From positions 1 to 7,718 of the forward strand of contig CAZKNJ010000071.1 of the NCBI GenBank assembly GCA_964554185.1: a stretch of DNA of 7,718 nt. Direction: 5' to 3'. The notes beneath the pieces were generated by a model, which ran no database searches, had not been told where the DNA came from, and worked only from the letters and a program-made list of their open reading frames with translations. A program made the translations under genes and the position numbers. Shown here one piece after another: positions 5,642 to 7,718 of the stretch (position 1 is the stretch's first letter; every line of letters begins with the position of its first letter). Source of the DNA: CAZKNJ01 sp964554185. GTDB taxonomy: Bacteria; 4484-113.

Positions 5642-6217
5642 CTACTTCCCGTGCCGCGGATTCTCCCGGTCAAGCGACCAACTCAGCGGATTATCCAGTA
5701 TGTATCTCCTGAGCTGCTCCAGGTCCTCATTGCCTTCGACCACATGCTCATAGTATCCACGCTGCCACAGCCGCCCGTCCGGCAGCAGACGCAGGTCGTT
5801 GACGCGCCGCGTAGCCTTGGACTTGAACGACCTTATCATGGTGGGCAGCTCGCCTGGGCGGAGTGCGCCGAAGCGGCGCTCCGGCGCGAGGACGCTATTG
5901 TCTCGTAGGGGCACTGCGGATGCCGCGCGCGTGGCGCTATGCTGAAGGATGATGAGCCCGTGGAGATGGTTTGGCATTACGACAAACGCATCCAGTTCTG
6001 CCGGTGCAAAGCGTTGCGGAATGGCCTGCCAGCATTCACGGACAATCCTTCCGATGGGCGACAGAGCGACCTTGTCGTCTCTCACCAGGCCAAAAACGCA
6101 CCGCTTGCCCTGCGTGCAGATTGTTACGAAGTAGATGCCGGCAGTGGAGTAGTCGTAGGTGCGCAGCCGCACCGACCGGCGGTCGGGCAGCCCGGGTGGA
6201 GGAATGTGGCGCGGCAT
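5642..6217 (-). CDS. REP-associated tyrosine transposase (RAYT, IS200-like Y1 family)
   Basis: The product is 191 residues, a usual length for the family. RAYTs are single-strand DNA nucleases related to IS200/IS605 TnpA that recognise and cleave REP hairpins. The sequence shows the family order: YDYSTAGIYFVTICT near 21-35; the metal-binding HxH motif in FVVMPNHLHGLII (His84, His86); IRSFKSKATRRVN near 128-140; and the tyrosine segment WQRGYYEHVV (Tyr155 or Tyr156 as likely nucleophile), followed by LEQLRRYILDNPLSW. The reading frame is intact, so the enzyme may be active. It lies between two identical REP elements in inverted orientation. Residues about 97-105 (RAASAVPLR) are coded by a degenerate REP copy in the variable linker after HLHG. 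The ATG at 6217 has no Shine-Dalgarno but lies 6 nt after TAGAAT. Confidence 0.9.
   Translation of the reverse strand: MPRHIPPPGLPDRRSVRLRTYDYSTAGIYFVTICTQGKRCVFGLVRDDKVALSPIGRIVRECWQAIPQRFAPAELDAFVVMPNHLHGLIILQHSATRAASAVPLRDNSVLAPERRFGALRPGELPTMIRSFKSKATRRVNDLRLLPDGRLWQRGYYEHVVEGNEDLEQLRRYILDNPLSWSLDRENPRHGK
5905..5928 (+). repeat. Degenerate REP copy inside the RAYT coding sequence
   Basis: The stretch starts GTAGGGGCAC and continues TGCGGATGCCGC, resembling the first two thirds of the flanking elements (GTAGGGGCAC then AGCGGACGCTG). It has the same orientation as the left copy. The stem is eroded: only GCGG/CCGC around ATG remains. It is in frame and codes RAAS-AVPLR on the minus strand. 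Confidence 0.6.
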
Positions 6218-6223
6218 GAAAGG

Positions 6224-6229
6224 ATTCTA
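6224..6229 (-). promoter_or_regulatory. -10 box (TAGAAT) of the RAYT gene, possibly leaderless
   Basis: TAGAAT on the minus strand ends 6 nt before the ATG at 6217. A second candidate, a perfect TATAAT, lies 15 bp further upstream at 6244-6239 and would give a short leader. No Shine-Dalgarno sequence is seen. Confidence 0.45.
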
Positions 6230-6273
6230 CAACACAGCATTATAGCTGGGTATCGGGCGACACTGCAGTGATG

Positions 6274-6306
6274 GCAAGACGGGCACAGCGTCCGCTGTGC
6301 CCCTAC
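6274..6306 (-). repeat. REP element, right copy
   Basis: An exact 33-bp reverse complement of 5555-5587, so the GTAGGGG heads point outward on both sides of the RAYT gene. The hairpin arms are again GGGCACAGC and GCTGTGCCC. It lies in the 176-bp space between the divergent RAYT and rtcB genes. A separate 10-bp palindrome, CACTGCAGTG, lies just before it at 6261-6270. Confidence 0.9.
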
Positions 6307-6372
6307 CGCAGATTGTCGAACCTTGCGCGAACGCAACGCACACGGACAGATGAAACCTGCGCCGCAATCATG

Positions 6373-6389
6373 TATCATATGCATGAGGG
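6373..6389 (+). promoter_or_regulatory. Candidate -10 box and ribosome binding site of rtcB
   Basis: TATCAT at 6373-6378 (five of six -10 bases) would start transcription near 6385. GAGGG at 6385-6389 lies 4 nt before the GTG at 6394. No convincing -35 box was found. In-frame ATGs at 6370 and 6379 would overlap this box. Confidence 0.35.
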
Positions 6390-6393
6390 CAAA

Positions 6394-7718
6394 GTGAATC
6401 AGGCCAAGAAACAATCGTATGTGCAGTCCCTGCCGATGGAGCAGGGGATGAAGCTCACGCCGCGCATCTTCCACCACCCCCGCCTGCCGCTGGAGCCGGA
6501 CGCCGTGCGCCAGTTGCAGGACGCGGCGCGGCTGCCCGGCGTGCTGGACGTGCTGGGGATGCCCGACCTCCACGTGGGCTACGGCGTGCCCATCGGCTGC
6601 GTCATTGCGGCGCGGGACATCGTCTGCCCGGCTGCGGTGGGCTACGATGTGAATTGCGGCATGCGCCTGCTGCTCACACCGCTGATGGCAACCGAGGTTG
6701 AGATCAAGCCGCTGGCGGAGGAGATTGCGCACCGCATTCCGCTGGGCGAAGGCAAGGACAACTACGCGCTGGACGCCAAGAGCTTCAAGCGGCTGGTCGG
6801 GATGGGCGTGCCGGGTCTCAAGCACGTTGAGATACCGCAGCTCGCACGCGATCTCAAGCGCAACTGGAACCTCACCGGCGAGGCCGGCCACATTGAGGAC
6901 CGCGGCGCGCTGCCGGCCGACCCCGACGCCTGCTCCGAAAGTGCCATCAAGCGCGGGCGCACCCAGCTCGCGACGCTGGGCGGCGGCAACCACTTCATTG
7001 AGCTGCAGGTGGTGGACCGCGTGGAGGACGAGGCGGTGGCCGAGGAGTTCGGGCTGTTCGCCGGGCAGTTCGCCATTATGCTGCACAGCGGCAGCCGCGG
7101 CCTGGGCCACCAGGTCGGCGACGACTATATGGCGCTCGGGCGCGATCTCGCGCAGCGCGACGGCCGCGAGACGGTGAACCGCGAGCTGCCCTACTTCTGG
7201 CTGCGCGAGAAACACGCAGATGATTACTTAGGCGCGATGAACGCTGCGGCCAACTTCGCGTTTCTCAACCGCCACCTGATGGCGCTGCTGGTGAAGGACG
7301 CGTTCTATGAGATGTACCCGGGCGTGCCGCTGGTGCTGCTGTGGGATCTGGCGCATAACATCGCCAAGTTTGAGCCGCATCTGGGGCAGCGCGTGCTGGT
7401 GCACCGCAAGGGCGCGGCGCGCGCCTTCGGCCCGGAGCGGATGAAGGGCACCGACTTCGCCGCCACCGGCCAGCCGGTGCTGGTGCCCGGGAGCATGGGC
7501 ACGGCCAGCTATGTGATGGTGGGCGCGGAGGCGAGCGCCGACACTTACGCGTCCATCAACCATGGCGCGGGGCGCGTGATGAGCCGCAAGGCCGCGAGCG
7601 GGCGCACCCGGAGCGGCAAAGACCTGCGCGGACGCGGCGCGGCTATCAGCGATGAGGAGTTCCGGCGGGCGATGCAGGGCATCCACCTCATCAGCGAGAA
7701 CCTGCGCACCGCCAAGGA
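6394..7718 (+). CDS. rtcB: RNA ligase RtcB (3' end beyond window)
   Basis: At least 441 residues are visible and the gene runs off the window; family proteins without inteins are about 480 residues, so only the C-terminal tail should be missing. RtcB joins 2',3'-cyclic phosphate (or 3'-phosphate) RNA ends to 5'-OH ends with GTP and Mn2+, in tRNA splicing or RNA repair. Family motifs in order, counted from GTG 6394, are: MPDLHVGYGVPIG (56-68); GYDVNCG with metal ligands Asp85 and Cys88; LGGGNHFIE with Asn199 and His200; HSGSRGLGHQ with His231; WDLAHN with His321; VHRKGA; VPGSMGTASY; and HGAGRVMSRKA with His390, the residue that is guanylylated in known RtcB. Everything needed for catalysis seems present, and no intein is seen. 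Starts at 6370 or 6379 are also in frame; 6394 has the best ribosome binding site. No archease gene lies in the window. Confidence 0.93.
   Translation, partial: MNQAKKQSYVQSLPMEQGMKLTPRIFHHPRLPLEPDAVRQLQDAARLPGVLDVLGMPDLHVGYGVPIGCVIAARDIVCPAAVGYDVNCGMRLLLTPLMATEVEIKPLAEEIAHRIPLGEGKDNYALDAKSFKRLVGMGVPGLKHVEIPQLARDLKRNWNLTGEAGHIEDRGALPADPDACSESAIKRGRTQLATLGGGNHFIELQVVDRVEDEAVAEEFGLFAGQFAIMLHSGSRGLGHQVGDDYMALGRDLAQRDGRETVNRELPYFWLREKHADDYLGAMNAAANFAFLNRHLMALLVKDAFYEMYPGVPLVLLWDLAHNIAKFEPHLGQRVLVHRKGAARAFGPERMKGTDFAATGQPVLVPGSMGTASYVMVGAEASADTYASINHGAGRVMSRKAASGRTRSGKDLRGRGAAISDEEFRRAMQGIHLISENLRTAK

Noticed and set aside
5555..6306. CRISPR array or toxin-antitoxin reading of the palindromic repeats
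   Set aside because: The repeats are inverted, only three to four copies exist, spacing is irregular and the gene between them is a clear RAYT.
6124..7215. Long minus-strand open frame of 363 codons opposite rtcB, with another at 7228-7686
   Set aside because: They lie antisense to a clear RtcB with complete motifs and are rich in His/Arg/Ala, typical of the complement of GC-rich coding sequence.

Overview
The window is a GC-rich, densely coded piece of a bacterial chromosome. The phylum cannot be fixed from it. A YaaR/DUF327 protein, a CgeB-like glycosyltransferase, a REP-associated transposase with GTAGGGGC-type palindromes and several genes that look leaderless suggest an uncultured GC-rich lineage (for example Chloroflexota- or Armatimonadota-like), but this is a weak inference. 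No rRNA, tRNA, CRISPR array or phage gene was seen.

Left part (1-2697, minus strand). Three genes read leftward: a pentapeptide-repeat protein (GTG start, good ribosome binding site), then a CgeB-like glycosyltransferase, then a YaaR/DUF327 protein whose ATG overlaps the glycosyltransferase stop (ATGA). They look like one operon. A REP-like palindromic element at the window edge abuts yaaR and appears to supply its TAG stop.

Middle part (2698-5510). A small two-helix membrane protein is transcribed rightward from a good extended -10 promoter. It faces a large lipoprotein-like protein made of four tandem copies of a roughly 140-residue, possibly NTF2-like domain. Just upstream of that gene lies an unrecognised single-pass membrane protein. 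Both minus-strand genes have a TGCTAnAAT box 7 nt before the ATG and no Shine-Dalgarno sequence, so they are probably read from leaderless mRNAs.

Right part (5511-7718). A REP-associated tyrosine transposase (RAYT) lies between two identical 33-bp palindromic elements in inverted orientation, and a third, degenerate copy lies inside its coding sequence. Beyond it, an rtcB RNA ligase gene begins on the plus strand and runs off the window with all recognisable active-site motifs intact.

The items most worth a second look are the RAYT/REP module and its extra copies, the recurring -10/leaderless promoter layout, and the four-fold repeat lipoprotein. No clear new multi-gene defence or catalytic system was found.
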